Shown: positions 23,319 to 34,429, counted from the first letter of the stretch. The stretch: DNA of 64,000 bases from CAIRDP01 sp037138335 (GCA_037138335.1 JBAXIO010000013.1:1-64000), one strand, 5' to 3'. Notes: generated by a model not told the origin, from the sequence alone. Made by a program: numbers and translations.

Positions 23319-25373
23319 TTACAGAAACCACAAATTATCTTTTCCATAGGCCGGGATATCATTGCCGAGGAAGTGGGGGGCGATTTCGGCTATGATTTCA
23401 GGGTATTTGATTGTTACGGGTAGGTTTTGCTGGCGGATTGATTTCCAATACATCCGGCTGAACTGGTAGATTTGGTCGATGAGTTCAGTTACGATTTTTG
23501 TGTCTTTGATCAGGTCGGGGACTGTGCATTGGAGTTTTAATTTGATAGGGAAGGGATAGCCGTCAGCTTTACTATGGGTAATGCCATAATATCTTGTGTT
23601 GTTGAAAAGTAGAAACTTATCATTGCCAATGCCAATGAATATGCCGCTTAATGGCATGAGTTCTTTCCAGCCTTTGTCAAATGCTACAATGTCTTCTGAT
23701 TCTGTTTTATTTATGGTGATGATGAATACTGGAATATTTAATTTGAGGTCTATCAGGGATTGCCGGATGGGCTCAAGTTCTTCTTCGCTCATCGTTTTGT
23801 AAAAATGAATGATAAGTCGGTCGGGGGCATTGTTGACAGTGGCGTATTGTCTGACGGCATCGGAAATGGACCCGGCCAGAATACCAATTTCATCACGTAA
23901 GAAATACTCGAACCGGTTGAACTTGCCATTATTGTTGAAGCTGAAGGCGCTGCCGATATACCGTACATCATCGTCGATATGTTTAAATGCACCAATGCCG
24001 ACAATCAATTCGTTCTTAACCGGGGTATTCAAACGCCAGGGAATACCATCTAATTTGGCCAACATGGCGACTGCAATGTTTGGCAGACTGTATTTCCAGT
24101 TAATGCCCTGCTCGACCATTTTGGCGGGGTCAATAGCCTGAGAGGTGATCTTCCTCTTCAATAGCAACTCCTTTAACTGAAAATAGATTTCTCGTTTTTG
24201 CTTGTCTTTTTCAAATTTACTGTATGGGGTCACATAAATTGCCATGTATTTGACGTCGGGATCAAACTGGCGTTCTGATAATTTTTTTTCAATTTCCGGG
24301 ATGGGATTTTCCTTATCTTCAAAAACGATACTAAATCCTGCTTCAGTATGAAACAGTAGGCCCACGTAACTCTGCATGCCGTCAAAAGTATCATAGCCTT
24401 TTTCAAAATGTGAATTTATGGTTAGAGTATACTGTTTGTCATCTTTATGTACGATGAAGAACAAATGAATGTTAGGGTAGGGGCTTTTCTGGAAAGGTTT
24501 TAATTTTTTAAGAGCATATTTTGGAACAGCATCAGGAACATTTCCACCGAAAAGTAATTTATTGCTGTCTGATGAAATTCGATACGTGCTTGATGGATTT
24601 ACTGTTAGGAATCCGCCCTTGTTTAAAGGAATTACTTTCTGGAAATCTTCTGTATCAAGAAATTGCTTATAAAAGGCATTTATCAGTTTGAGATATTTGG
24701 GATAACGGTTATCTCTTGGCGGCACCTCGGCCGGAATGCCAAGCAACGGCTCAAGGGATTTGTTTATAACAGGAAAACAAGTTGTTGGATCAAGGTCCTC
24801 ATCTTCATGAATTTTTGTCCATCTGTCAAGCCTATTGCCTGAAAGGATTAAATTGAAGATCGTTGGACTTATTAGTGGCAGTAATTCAGCAATACTCTTT
24901 TTTGAAACTTTTGATTGACCATCATAGGATAACACAATCTCAGGATACTGACTGACATTGCATAACTGAACTTTAAGGGAAAATTTGTCGTAAATATCAT
25001 ATTTGCCATTGGTACCCTTACTTGCTTTTATCCAGACCTGGTTCTCCTTTACAAAGCCAATCCTGACAATTTGCTTCTTTACTTTTTTGAAAAAGTAGTT
25101 GATCTCATTATTGTAATATCTTTTAATAAGGTCGGGGTTATCATTATGAAAATCAATAAGCAGGGTTTTAAAACCTTCGGATTTACCTGCATAGGTTGTA
25201 AATATTTTATTGGAACTATTTTTAACTGTTTGTGGAAATATCTGTTCGATTTTATCAGGAAAAAGGTTAAAATACAGGGTTCTGCACTTTCCATTGGTAA
25301 TATCGGAGAAATAAAACGTTGCCGGTTCTTCAGGCCATTTGATTGTGAGGATGTTAAAGAAAAGATCAGACAT
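23319..25373 (-). CDS. Long prokaryotic Argonaute, catalytically inactive
   Basis: A 684-residue Argonaute with N-terminal, MID and PIWI regions. MID (about 300-450) shows the guide 5'-end pocket pattern: IYFQLK, ITSQAI (Gln412) and NIAVAMLAKLDGIPW (Lys440). PIWI (about 455-684) has VGIGAF where active proteins have an Asp, and IIHFYK where they have the third Asp, so the DEDX tetrad is broken and it should bind but not cut targets. The end FSRMYWKSIRQQNLPVTI is a typical PIWI C-terminal helix region. Inactive long Argonautes usually act with a partner effector. It is the last gene of a six-gene operon, 19 bp after the DUF4391 gene. Confidence 0.85.
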   Translation of the reverse strand: MSDLFFNILTIKWPEEPATFYFSDITNGKCRTLYFNLFPDKIEQIFPQTVKNSSNKIFTTYAGKSEGFKTLLIDFHNDNPDLIKRYYNNEINYFFKKVKKQIVRIGFVKENQVWIKASKGTNGKYDIYDKFSLKVQLCNVSQYPEIVLSYDGQSKVSKKSIAELLPLISPTIFNLILSGNRLDRWTKIHEDEDLDPTTCFPVINKSLEPLLGIPAEVPPRDNRYPKYLKLINAFYKQFLDTEDFQKVIPLNKGGFLTVNPSSTYRISSDSNKLLFGGNVPDAVPKYALKKLKPFQKSPYPNIHLFFIVHKDDKQYTLTINSHFEKGYDTFDGMQSYVGLLFHTEAGFSIVFEDKENPIPEIEKKLSERQFDPDVKYMAIYVTPYSKFEKDKQKREIYFQLKELLLKRKITSQAIDPAKMVEQGINWKYSLPNIAVAMLAKLDGIPWRLNTPVKNELIVGIGAFKHIDDDVRYIGSAFSFNNNGKFNRFEYFLRDEIGILAGSISDAVRQYATVNNAPDRLIIHFYKTMSEEELEPIRQSLIDLKLNIPVFIITINKTESEDIVAFDKGWKELMPLSGIFIGIGNDKFLLFNNTRYYGITHSKADGYPFPIKLKLQCTVPDLIKDTKIVTELIDQIYQFSRMYWKSIRQQNLPVTIKYPEIIAEIAPHFLGNDIPAYGKDNLWFL

Positions 25374-25392
25374 ACTTCAATCGTGCTGGTGA

Positions 25393-26049
25393 TTAATTAT
25401 TTGAGATCAAGGTAAGTAATTGTTTTTCAGCTTCTTTTAACTTAATATTCAAATCAACTTTGTAATTAAACTGTTTACCGTTTTTAATTCCGGATTTAAG
25501 CCTTGCTATTTCTTTTTCAAGTATCAGTATTTCCCTCTTAAATTCAATAAGCTCCTCAATAGGTTTATTGGCCATTGTTGGTTTGCCAGATATCTGAACA
25601 CATAAATCCTGATGAACGGAGTCAAGGCTCTTCTTTAAAGTAAGCGAGTATTTATTTTCGGACTTCAAGAACCAATCTGTCTTAAAGGTCCAGTCTATCA
25701 CAGAATTGTCTTCATTAACAGGATGAGCGTGTTTTGTTGAAGTGGATATGAACATGCTATCATCAAATTCGACGATGAAAATTATTGTATAAGGTATTGC
25801 TTTATCAATGATAGCAAGGACCGCCTGAATGTCGGTCATGGTTTTTAATTCAACCTGGAAGATCTGAATTTCCTGAATTTCCTTTGCCTGAAGATTAACG
25901 GTTTTCGAGGATAGCTTGTGAGTCCAAGTGATCCTGGCTACCAAATCGCTGAATAATTTTTTCTGCCTGGTATTGGTATAATTGTCAAAGGCATTCTTGG
26001 GAATCACCCTGTTTACTTTTGTCGTCGGTGGCAGATTAAAGAAATCCAT
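25393..26049 (-). CDS. DUF4391 domain protein
   Basis: A 218-residue protein of the DUF4391 family, known for sitting beside helicase and type III-like restriction genes. It begins with MDFFNLPPTTKVNRVIPKN and has IQIFQVELKTMTDIQAVLAIIDKAIPY, then a C-terminal coiled coil (LIEFKREILILEKEIARLK). No nuclease motif is evident. Its ATG overlaps the stop of the helicase gene (TAATG), implying translational coupling; it may be a subunit joining the helicase and Argonaute. Confidence 0.75.
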   Translation of the reverse strand: MDFFNLPPTTKVNRVIPKNAFDNYTNTRQKKLFSDLVARITWTHKLSSKTVNLQAKEIQEIQIFQVELKTMTDIQAVLAIIDKAIPYTIIFIVEFDDSMFISTSTKHAHPVNEDNSVIDWTFKTDWFLKSENKYSLTLKKSLDSVHQDLCVQISGKPTMANKPIEELIEFKREILILEKEIARLKSGIKNGKQFNYKVDLNIKLKEAEKQLLTLISNN

Positions 26050-29000
26050 TAACGAACAATTAGAAATGATGTAAGTAAAAAATCTTCAATGCCCTTAATT
26101 TTATCCTGGAGTGCGGTTGTCCCATGAGCCTTAAACAGACTGAGAACTTCCTTCTCCTCTTCATTCTGAAGAATAGATGTAATACTTTTCTTCAAAAGAA
26201 TTGAATATGTGTCCATGCTGTGATACTCATCCGTTTCGACACTTAAAGCTTTACACAATTCCAGCATTGGTTCAGTCTTGCCTTTACAAAGCATCCGCAT
26301 TGAATCAAGGATTTTCTTTGATTCAACGTGATTCAGGTAAACTTCTCCAGTGTTTTTTATATAAAGAAGATAATATGGATGCAAACGGTTCTGCTTGTTG
26401 ATGTTGACGCTGGAATTGACGTTTTTCAGAACAAATATCACTCCCGGATGCAAAATATCTGTAGCTGAAACTACAGCATGAAGCCCTTCCGGAATATTCG
26501 CTAAAGTTCCATACGTTTTGATAAAATTTGAAAGATCAACCCTGAAATCATTGAGGCCAAGGTCGGTGATACTAACACCTTCCCGAAGGTCTTCCAAATC
26601 AATTACCTCGTCTTGCAGTTTCTGGAGCTGAATCTTCCTGTACTCCAGGTCCTTTTCATCGGCATTTAAAATATTATCATCACCAGTACTGGCAAGATTG
26701 CTGATCAACATCCGGCTTTCTACTCGTTGCTTGAGATTTATATATGCATCCAGTGTGACGTCGGGCCAAAAGTTCACTAAGGTGATGCTGGCATTTTTTG
26801 AACCAATACGGTCAATCCTTCCGAAGCGCTGAATGATTCTGACAGGGTTCCAATGTATATCATAATTAATCAGGTAGTCACAATCCTGCAAATTCTGGCC
26901 TTCCGAAATACAATCAGTTGCAATTAATACTTCGATTGAATCATTAAGACGAGGATATATTATTGCTTTGTCCTTTGCTAAAGGAGAAAAGCAAGTGAGC
27001 ATGGGGTTGAGATCGGAGGGGATATTTTTTGAATTGGTGACTTTGCGGGAACCAGTTATTAATGCTGTATGAAGACCATGTTTCTCTCTAATATAACCTT
27101 GGATCTGGTCATATAGATAATTGGCGGTATCAGCAAAAGCGGTAAAAACAAGGACTCTTTTATTTCCAGGATTAATAGGATGTTCTATCTTTTGGTCAAG
27201 TAATTTAATCAGATATTGCAATTTATAGTCCTTTTCACCTGTCACATCCACGATATTACTCCATAAACTTCTCAGGATAGTTAGGTCCTCACTGAGGTCT
27301 TCCTCCCATTTGCGAATATCCAAATCGGCAATATGGACCTTCACTTTCTTTCCAATCAGGTTTTCTTCATCCCCCCAATCGGCCTCCCAATCAAAATTTT
27401 CATCAGTCACTCTGGCCTGGATGCCTTCATATTCTCCTTTTACTCCCTGGGAAATGGTCTTTAGAGCATCTTCAATTTGAGTAATGATCCCTTCAAGTGT
27501 GAGCCGAAAGGAATCGACTGAACTTTCAAGGCGTTTTAACAAATTGATACGCATCAGAATCTGAAGACTTCTTTCACGATCAATCTGGGTAAGTCTGCCG
27601 GACTTTACGGTTTTATCGTAGAGATCGGCATATAGCGACAACTTACTCGGAAAGATATAATTCAATGGCGAATACACGGACAGATTGAGCAAGGTCAATT
27701 GTTCGGCAATTTCGACATACGTTATTTCATCATTTTCGGTGAGGGGGCTTTGAATTGAGACTGGTTTGTTTCTTTCAGGAAACTTGCCAATTGCCGTGGT
27801 ATCATAATAAGTTGTAATGTGTTTCCTTGAACGGGCAATTGTGAGGGAATCAAGGATTTCAAAGAAATCGAAATCCAACATGTCCAAGAGTTTTTCGGTA
27901 GTCCGCTGAGTTGTGTCAAACTTACTCCAGATATTGAATGCTTGCTGCGCTTTGCGAAAAACAACGTCAATTCCCTTTTCTGTCTCTAATTTTCTATCGA
28001 TGTTTGCTGCATCACCCTCATATGCCAGGGCTAACTGGTTACGCAGATCATTGAAACGATTATTTACCGGTGTAGCGGAAAGCATCAGAACTTTGGTCTC
28101 AATACCCTCCTGAATAACCTTTCTAAGCAACCTCTGGTAGCGGTTTTCCCTTCCAATGACCGTACTGTTATTTCTGAAGTTATGAGATTCATCAATAACC
28201 ACCAGACCGTAGTTACCCCAATTAACCGATTCAAGGTTCCGGCCATTACTCATCCCGGAATCCCTGGTGAGGTCGGTATGGAAAAGCACATCATATCTGA
28301 ATCTATCGGCAGTCAGGATATTATTTTTATCGTTAAACCGGAAGGTGTTCCAGTTGTCTTCAAGTTTTTTAGGACAAAGAACCAGAACATCCTTATTCCG
28401 CATTTCGTAATATTTGATTATTCCAAGGGCAGAAAAGGTTTTACCCAATCCAACGCTGTCGGCCAGAATACATCCTTTGAATTTCTCCAACTTGTTTATC
28501 CCGCCAATTACAGCATCACGTTGAAAATTATAGAGTTTATTCCAAATCACGGAATCTTTAAATCCTATCTGGTCATTTGGCAAGGTATCCAGTGAGATAT
28601 CCTTCAGGAAATCATTGAAAATATTATAGAGTGTGATGAAATAAATAAATTCAGGACTGTTTTCCTTATAAGCGCTTTCAAAGAAATCCTGTACTTTTTG
28701 CGTTACATCAAGAAGATCTTCATCATTCTCCCAAATCTGGGAAAACCATTTAAGATAAGCCAGACTATCGGGATATTCTGTTTTCTGAATCAGGGTAGGG
28801 AAGCCCTTCTTATAGGTTATGCCTAAGTCGGATGTAGTGAAACTGCTAACGTTCAAATAGGCATATTCTTCCTGCTCATTATTTAAAACATGAATCATTC
28901 CATTTAGAGGCAGATTCGGATGCTTATTTGATTTGAACGTGACTTTCTCTTTAATCCACCTTGAACACTCCCTGGCAATTGCCCTTTGATTGAGTTGATT

Positions 29001-29276
29001 CTTTAGCCGGATCTCAAATTCACCTCCGCAAAGGTCAGTTTCCTTATAAATATGAGGAATGTAAAACAACCGAGTATACTTATTAAAGTTCTCTTCAATG
29101 AAGGTAGGCGAACTGAAAATAAAACGCAACTCATCAATTTTCTCCAATTCTTTCTTTAATGCTTCGAATGCATAGAAAGAAAAGGAGGAGGCTGCAATGC
29201 TGAGCTTACTCCCTTTTCGGATGCTTAATTTCAGATCATCACCAAGACGATTATTTATATTGTCAATAAGCTTCAT
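26049..29276 (-). CDS. PLD-like/SNF2 family helicase
   Basis: A 1075-residue ATPase. The N-terminus (about 1-170) has a phospholipase-D-like region without a clear HKD triad, followed by an SNF2/superfamily 2 motor: DSVGLGKTFSALG (Walker A), VVIDESHNFRN (motif II), MLSATPVNNR (motif III), VLVFTAFADTA, IATDCISEGQNL and IIQRFGRIDRIGS (motif VI). Such helicases translocate on DNA in restriction and DISARM-like defence. It starts 4 bp after the Res gene and overlaps DUF4391 by one base, so all are one transcript. Confidence 0.85.
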   Translation of the reverse strand: MKLIDNINNRLGDDLKLSIRKGSKLSIAASSFSFYAFEALKKELEKIDELRFIFSSPTFIEENFNKYTRLFYIPHIYKETDLCGGEFEIRLKNQLNQRAIARECSRWIKEKVTFKSNKHPNLPLNGMIHVLNNEQEEYAYLNVSSFTTSDLGITYKKGFPTLIQKTEYPDSLAYLKWFSQIWENDEDLLDVTQKVQDFFESAYKENSPEFIYFITLYNIFNDFLKDISLDTLPNDQIGFKDSVIWNKLYNFQRDAVIGGINKLEKFKGCILADSVGLGKTFSALGIIKYYEMRNKDVLVLCPKKLEDNWNTFRFNDKNNILTADRFRYDVLFHTDLTRDSGMSNGRNLESVNWGNYGLVVIDESHNFRNNSTVIGRENRYQRLLRKVIQEGIETKVLMLSATPVNNRFNDLRNQLALAYEGDAANIDRKLETEKGIDVVFRKAQQAFNIWSKFDTTQRTTEKLLDMLDFDFFEILDSLTIARSRKHITTYYDTTAIGKFPERNKPVSIQSPLTENDEITYVEIAEQLTLLNLSVYSPLNYIFPSKLSLYADLYDKTVKSGRLTQIDRERSLQILMRINLLKRLESSVDSFRLTLEGIITQIEDALKTISQGVKGEYEGIQARVTDENFDWEADWGDEENLIGKKVKVHIADLDIRKWEEDLSEDLTILRSLWSNIVDVTGEKDYKLQYLIKLLDQKIEHPINPGNKRVLVFTAFADTANYLYDQIQGYIREKHGLHTALITGSRKVTNSKNIPSDLNPMLTCFSPLAKDKAIIYPRLNDSIEVLIATDCISEGQNLQDCDYLINYDIHWNPVRIIQRFGRIDRIGSKNASITLVNFWPDVTLDAYINLKQRVESRMLISNLASTGDDNILNADEKDLEYRKIQLQKLQDEVIDLEDLREGVSITDLGLNDFRVDLSNFIKTYGTLANIPEGLHAVVSATDILHPGVIFVLKNVNSSVNINKQNRLHPYYLLYIKNTGEVYLNHVESKKILDSMRMLCKGKTEPMLELCKALSVETDEYHSMDTYSILLKKSITSILQNEEEKEVLSLFKAHGTTALQDKIKGIEDFLLTSFLIVR

Positions 29277-29280
29277 GAAG

Positions 29281-32200
29281 TTATTTCAGTTGCACTATTT
29301 CCATCAACTTATCATAGCTACTCACTTTTTCAAATTTCACCTCATGGCCACTGATCTCTTTAAAATGCTCGGTGGCGCAATGAATTTTAAGTTTTTCTAT
29401 TTCCCTTAATTCCAGGTCTGAATCGGAACCTTTGGTTTCGGCGACAAAATATATGTGTCTTACTTTATCCTTGTCAAAGACGATGGCCCAATCGGGACTA
29501 TAATTGGCAACAGGTGTAGAGATATAAAAACTCTTCGGGAGTTTAGCGTATACAACCACTTCATTGCAATTATCAAGGGCAGAAGCGAAATTGGCTTCAA
29601 TCGTCGAATCGGAAGTAAGATAATCGTAAATATGTCTTTTCAGGAGCTGTGAATTACGTAATGCATCTTTATTGTTTGTAAATATTGTCTTTGCATCATG
29701 CCGCTCATCAATTTTGTGATAAACAATATTGTTAATGATCAGGCTGGCTTTTACCTCGTTGATGAGTTTGCTGCACTTTGCAATAAATTCCTCAGGATTC
29801 TTGCGGAGTAGTATGAATTTATCTGCCTTAATTGATTTTAATATGACAACAATAGTACTCCTTGTCAAATTCGTTTGACTTTCTATTTCGCCAACAATAT
29901 CATAAACCGTATTGGTATACAGATCATTCCTAAGTTTCATGTGATGCCGGCCTGATTCCCTGACCAGAGTACCCTCTTGCATTTCTTCTTTGGTCCCCTC
30001 CTCCAATTCGCCGGTTTTCACTTCATACATACGATCGCTGATTGTAAGTTGAGCATTGATGCGGGCTTTACTATCATTTATCAATTTTTCCGTATCAAAC
30101 TTTACCTCATAAATAGTTTTAAGACATATTTTTGCCCAAAGTTCCTGAAACTCTTTTTTCTTGAAATTGGCATTGACATTGAGAATAACCGTTTTCCTGT
30201 CATCCTCTGGTTTGAAAGGCTCACCGGAATACACTGACTTAAGCAACTTACCAATAGATTCACGGAATGGTTCCAAATGTTCGGGTAAAGGCATTTTACT
30301 TTGCTCAATCAATTCCCTGCCAGCTGGAGTAATTTTATCATCCTCATCAATAATATCTTGTTTGAATAATATTTTATTGATTTTTTTAGAATCGTCCTCA
30401 GTCAGCCGGTGTTCCTCCTCTTTTTCATTCCGGACAACCTTTCCAACAAAATATTCAACTTCTGCCTTTTGCGGACGGTCTTTAAGAGTGGCGGCTATTT
30501 CACTTTGCAATCCCCTGGCAAAAGATTCATAACTCTCAGAAGCAATAACCGTGAGTTTATTTATTTCATGAACCTGATCGCCTACTGATTCAAAATCGAG
30601 TCTATTGCCGTTTTTATTCACACATAAACGCATACCACGCCCAACTTCCTGCCTACGGCGAATCTGACTTCCGCTCTCAGCATTTTTCAAGGCACATATC
30701 TGGAATACATTAGGATTATCCCAACCTTCCTTCAGCGCGGAGTGAGAGAATATAAAACGGGTAGGTTCTTCAAAGCTCAGCAATCTTTCCTTATCCTTCA
30801 TGATAAGATCATAGGCTGAAATGTCATCCGATTCATCACTGCCTCGCTTTACAGAAGGATCAATGGATTTTCCTTTCTTATCAATCGAGAAATAACCTTC
30901 ATGTACTTTATGCGAATCATCCCTCTTCAAATATTCAAGATAATTGGTAGGCATATAACCTTTATGAACTTTTCCAGGATCAGTATTTATCAAGTAGTCA
31001 TTGTACTCCTGGTGGAATAAATCCAGGAAATCATTCCGCACGTTATTGTATTCTTCTTCAAACATTTTTGCGTACTCACCTAAGGCTTGTTCCCCTGCAT
31101 CATCATATATCCGGTATTTCTCAACAAAATCAATAAAGAACAGGGAAAGAACCTTAATCCCTTTTTCGAAGAGCCGCTTTTCCTTTTGGAGATGCGAGAT
31201 AATACACTCTCTAATCTGGACCCGGCGGAAGGCATTCTCATCTTTATCGTTTAGTATATCTCCAGGAGAGATATCCTGACCAGTTACTACAACTTTATTG
31301 AGGTACCCATTTATCTCAGTAATTATTTGATTTTTATAAGCAGGCATATTGCCTGAAAGCTCATAGAAATTTGCACCTTCACCTAATTTTTGTCTCACTT
31401 TCTTGGGCACTTCCCCAACTCGTTTTTCAAACTCAAATACTGCATAAGGTGGCTTAGTCGTACTTAAGCTTATATTTTCAAGATATAAATATCCCGTTGT
31501 ACCCGTGGATCCTTTCAGATTAATACCTTTTACCTGAATTTTTTTTACCAGTCGCTGGTTGTACGCATCTAATGCATCCAGCCTGAATATTTTATTGTAT
31601 TCAATTTTATGTGTGGCAGAATACCGCAGGGTGAATAACGGATTAAAATCCTGCATACTTTTCAGGGTCTTTTCCCCATCTACCGATTGAGGTTCATCGA
31701 TGATCAGAATCGGATTGGTCTGAGAAATGATGTCGATGGGTTTACGAGTGCCAAATCCGTCAATTTCTTTGTAAATCCTTCGCGCATCTGCACCGCTTGC
31801 ATTGAAGGCCTGAGTATTAATGATCATAACGCTGATTCGGCTATCAGAGGCATAATGCTCTATATCTTGTGGATGGCCAGAATTGTAAATAAATGGATTG
31901 ATTTTATGGCCAAATAATTCCTGAAAGTGATCCTGGGTGACCTGAAAAGATTTGAAAACCCCTTCGCGGATGGCAATACTCGGCACAATGACAATGAATT
32001 TACTCCAGCCATATTCCTTATGCAATTCATACATTGTACGGATGTAGGTATAAGTTTTACCTGTCCCGGTCTCCATCTCGATGGTGAGGTTGTAGCCCAG
32101 TTTTACGCCGGTAGGGCGTTCGATCTGTTGGCTTTCACGCAAGTCGTTTATCCGTTGAACAACCTGGATGTTTTTGAGTATCTGAGATTCGGGAATTTGT

Positions 32201-32415
32201 ATGAGGCTATTGCGATACCCTATATTTTCCAATACTTCCATTTCAAGTTGAAGCATCTGATCATCACCGGAAGCGGCCAGTTTGGCCTTTCGAATAAGCT
32301 CTCTGCTTTTTTCCACAGTGAATCTGTTTGTCTTCAGGGGTTGACCTTCAAAACAATCAACCACAGCTTTTACGGCCTGAATCTGAAAGTCCTGCTGTTT
32401 AAATTGTAATTTCAT
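29281..32415 (-). CDS. Type III restriction enzyme Res subunit
   Basis: A 1044-residue ATP-dependent restriction subunit. Residues 114-121 METGTGKT are Walker A, LIIDEPQS is motif II, and RRRQEVGRGMRL is motif VI. Near the C-terminus, SPDWAIVF...FVAETKGS is a PD-ExK nuclease core. It cleaves unmodified DNA with its Mod partner, after translocation or sliding between two recognition sites. The gene starts 2 bp after the Mod stop. Complete, with no damaged motif seen. Confidence 0.9.
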   Translation of the reverse strand: MKLQFKQQDFQIQAVKAVVDCFEGQPLKTNRFTVEKSRELIRKAKLAASGDDQMLQLEMEVLENIGYRNSLIQIPESQILKNIQVVQRINDLRESQQIERPTGVKLGYNLTIEMETGTGKTYTYIRTMYELHKEYGWSKFIVIVPSIAIREGVFKSFQVTQDHFQELFGHKINPFIYNSGHPQDIEHYASDSRISVMIINTQAFNASGADARRIYKEIDGFGTRKPIDIISQTNPILIIDEPQSVDGEKTLKSMQDFNPLFTLRYSATHKIEYNKIFRLDALDAYNQRLVKKIQVKGINLKGSTGTTGYLYLENISLSTTKPPYAVFEFEKRVGEVPKKVRQKLGEGANFYELSGNMPAYKNQIITEINGYLNKVVVTGQDISPGDILNDKDENAFRRVQIRECIISHLQKEKRLFEKGIKVLSLFFIDFVEKYRIYDDAGEQALGEYAKMFEEEYNNVRNDFLDLFHQEYNDYLINTDPGKVHKGYMPTNYLEYLKRDDSHKVHEGYFSIDKKGKSIDPSVKRGSDESDDISAYDLIMKDKERLLSFEEPTRFIFSHSALKEGWDNPNVFQICALKNAESGSQIRRRQEVGRGMRLCVNKNGNRLDFESVGDQVHEINKLTVIASESYESFARGLQSEIAATLKDRPQKAEVEYFVGKVVRNEKEEEHRLTEDDSKKINKILFKQDIIDEDDKITPAGRELIEQSKMPLPEHLEPFRESIGKLLKSVYSGEPFKPEDDRKTVILNVNANFKKKEFQELWAKICLKTIYEVKFDTEKLINDSKARINAQLTISDRMYEVKTGELEEGTKEEMQEGTLVRESGRHHMKLRNDLYTNTVYDIVGEIESQTNLTRSTIVVILKSIKADKFILLRKNPEEFIAKCSKLINEVKASLIINNIVYHKIDERHDAKTIFTNNKDALRNSQLLKRHIYDYLTSDSTIEANFASALDNCNEVVVYAKLPKSFYISTPVANYSPDWAIVFDKDKVRHIYFVAETKGSDSDLELREIEKLKIHCATEHFKEISGHEVKFEKVSSYDKLMEIVQLK

Positions 32416-32416
32416 G

Positions 32417-34372
32417 TCAGAATACTTTCATTTCAGTTTCAGGACTTAGTTGTTTTAATAATTGCCTTATATTGGTCTTTGCAGTATCATCCTTGAAACC
32501 ACTATCTCTGAATACTATGCGCAATGGTTTATCAACAGAAATAGCCTTGGCAAATTCTTCATCAATTCCCTTATCATAGCATGCATACAATGAATTGTTG
32601 GCTACTTTGAATACATGCTTTCCTGAAATTGACGCATGTTCAATTTTTAAACTTAGCGGAAGACCCCAGTCCAGCATAACCTGAGCCAACAAATCATCGG
32701 GAGTTCTATCAGGTCTTACATTATCAGAGAACAAATCCATGATCTCTTGCTTATAGTCTTGTGGCTTGTAAAAAACATCCTGCATATTGCTATCTGCCAA
32801 ACGATAAACCCGAAACCCAATGTCTAAATGATCCAATGTTACTTGCAAATATTCAATTTCCAAATTGAGTTCTTTGACTTTAGTATTGATTTCAAGCGAA
32901 AGCTGGCCTTTTGTTAATTTATCCAACTCCTCCTTTTTATTATTCAGCATTGAGAATTGTTCATTTCTAATTTTTTTCCCAGCCTTTCTGATTCTCTCTT
33001 TACCTATTTCGCAAATATTTTTATATCCAGCTTTTTTTGCATCACTATTCTCGGGGATATCTTCAGGGAGTTGCACCATTATAAACTTTCGATTTAACTG
33101 ATCTTTAGTATTTAGGTCTATCGTAGCATGCGCTGTACTTGCAGAACCCGAAAAAAAATCTAAAATAATTTCGCTACTATTTTTATTACAAGTGGAATAA
33201 ATTAATGTACTCATTAATTCAACTGGTTTAGGTGGATGACCAATTGAAAAGCCAAGAATATCCTCCAACTCTTGATTTAAAGAGCGAAATTTTTTATCTG
33301 TAAGGTTACTATCTTCAAGGATAGTTCTGAGCTTCTTGCCATCTGCAAGACGTTGTTTAAATTGTACACTCCATCCATCTTCTTTTTTTAAAAACCGAAC
33401 TTCACCTTGGGCAAGGTCATCAAGGAATGTTTGCTCACTCCGAAACCATTTTCCCGTCAGAATTTGACCATCTGGAGCTGTAATCTTATAGGGTATTGTT
33501 TTTGTTGATGATCTCTCCATAGTATCCCAAAAGTATGGTCCTATGTCATCTGTTTCTTTGTATCTCGATAAATACTTTTCCGAAAATATCTCAGTTAATG
33601 CAGCTGCATATAAATTATTCCTTGCAAATGCAAGAACATAGTCGTGTTCTATTGCGGCAGTATCAGATGCACTACCACCACCACTTTTTGTCTTTCGACA
33701 AAATAGTCCGATGAAATTCCCCTCGCCAAATATTTCATCACATATTTTTATTAAGTTGTGTACTTCGTTATCATCGATTGAAATAAATATTACGCCATCA
33801 TCAGTCAGAAGATTCCTTGCAAGCTTTAATCTTGGGTACATCATAGTTAACCAATCAGAATGGTATCGGCCTGCAGTTTCTGGATTTACAACCAATCGTC
33901 GATTGTATTCGTCCTTCTGACCACTTTCCGATACATATTCATCAACATCCTGGGCGAAATTGTCCTTATACACAAAATCCTTCCCTGTATTATATGGCGG
34001 ATCAATATAAATCATCTTAATCTTACTCAAATAACTCTCCTGCAACAATTTCAGTACTTCCAAATTATCCCCTTCAATGTACAGATTCTCTGTATTATCG
34101 AAATCAACAGAATCATCTCTGACAGGTCGGAGTGTTTTGGTAGTTGGAAGATTGGCGGTAACAATGGCTTCACGTTTCCCAGGCCATTCGAGCCGGTAAC
34201 GCTCTTTGGTGCCATCTACAACAGAATGGCTGAGTTCCTGCTTCAACAAGTCAAAATCGATGGCTTTACCGAAGGTTGTTTCGGTTACACAGTTTGGGAA
34301 GAGCGCTGCCAGTTTTTCGTAGTTCTCATTTACGAAGTCAGGGGAGGATAGGTCAAGTCTTTCTGTACTCAT
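32417..34372 (-). CDS. Type III DNA methyltransferase Mod subunit
   Basis: A 651-residue adenine-N6 methyltransferase of the beta class: the catalytic DPPYNTG is at residues 124-130 and precedes the AdoMet-binding FFSGSASTAHA near residue 405, the order typical of type III Mod. The region between is the target recognition domain (about 230-380), which sets the DNA site. The C-terminal part probably contacts Res. It is directly upstream of res and downstream of a membrane protein gene. Confidence 0.9.
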   Translation of the reverse strand: MSTERLDLSSPDFVNENYEKLAALFPNCVTETTFGKAIDFDLLKQELSHSVVDGTKERYRLEWPGKREAIVTANLPTTKTLRPVRDDSVDFDNTENLYIEGDNLEVLKLLQESYLSKIKMIYIDPPYNTGKDFVYKDNFAQDVDEYVSESGQKDEYNRRLVVNPETAGRYHSDWLTMMYPRLKLARNLLTDDGVIFISIDDNEVHNLIKICDEIFGEGNFIGLFCRKTKSGGGSASDTAAIEHDYVLAFARNNLYAAALTEIFSEKYLSRYKETDDIGPYFWDTMERSSTKTIPYKITAPDGQILTGKWFRSEQTFLDDLAQGEVRFLKKEDGWSVQFKQRLADGKKLRTILEDSNLTDKKFRSLNQELEDILGFSIGHPPKPVELMSTLIYSTCNKNSSEIILDFFSGSASTAHATIDLNTKDQLNRKFIMVQLPEDIPENSDAKKAGYKNICEIGKERIRKAGKKIRNEQFSMLNNKKEELDKLTKGQLSLEINTKVKELNLEIEYLQVTLDHLDIGFRVYRLADSNMQDVFYKPQDYKQEIMDLFSDNVRPDRTPDDLLAQVMLDWGLPLSLKIEHASISGKHVFKVANNSLYACYDKGIDEEFAKAISVDKPLRIVFRDSGFKDDTAKTNIRQLLKQLSPETEMKVF

Positions 34373-34429
34373 TTTTAATCAATTAGAGCTAAAAATTTAA
34401 TGATATCTTGGACGACAACAATAAGGATA

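Noticed and set aside
23319..25373. Reading the Argonaute as an active guide-directed nuclease
   Set aside because: Two catalytic Asp positions are replaced (VGIGAF and IIHFYK), so cleavage by PIWI is unlikely.
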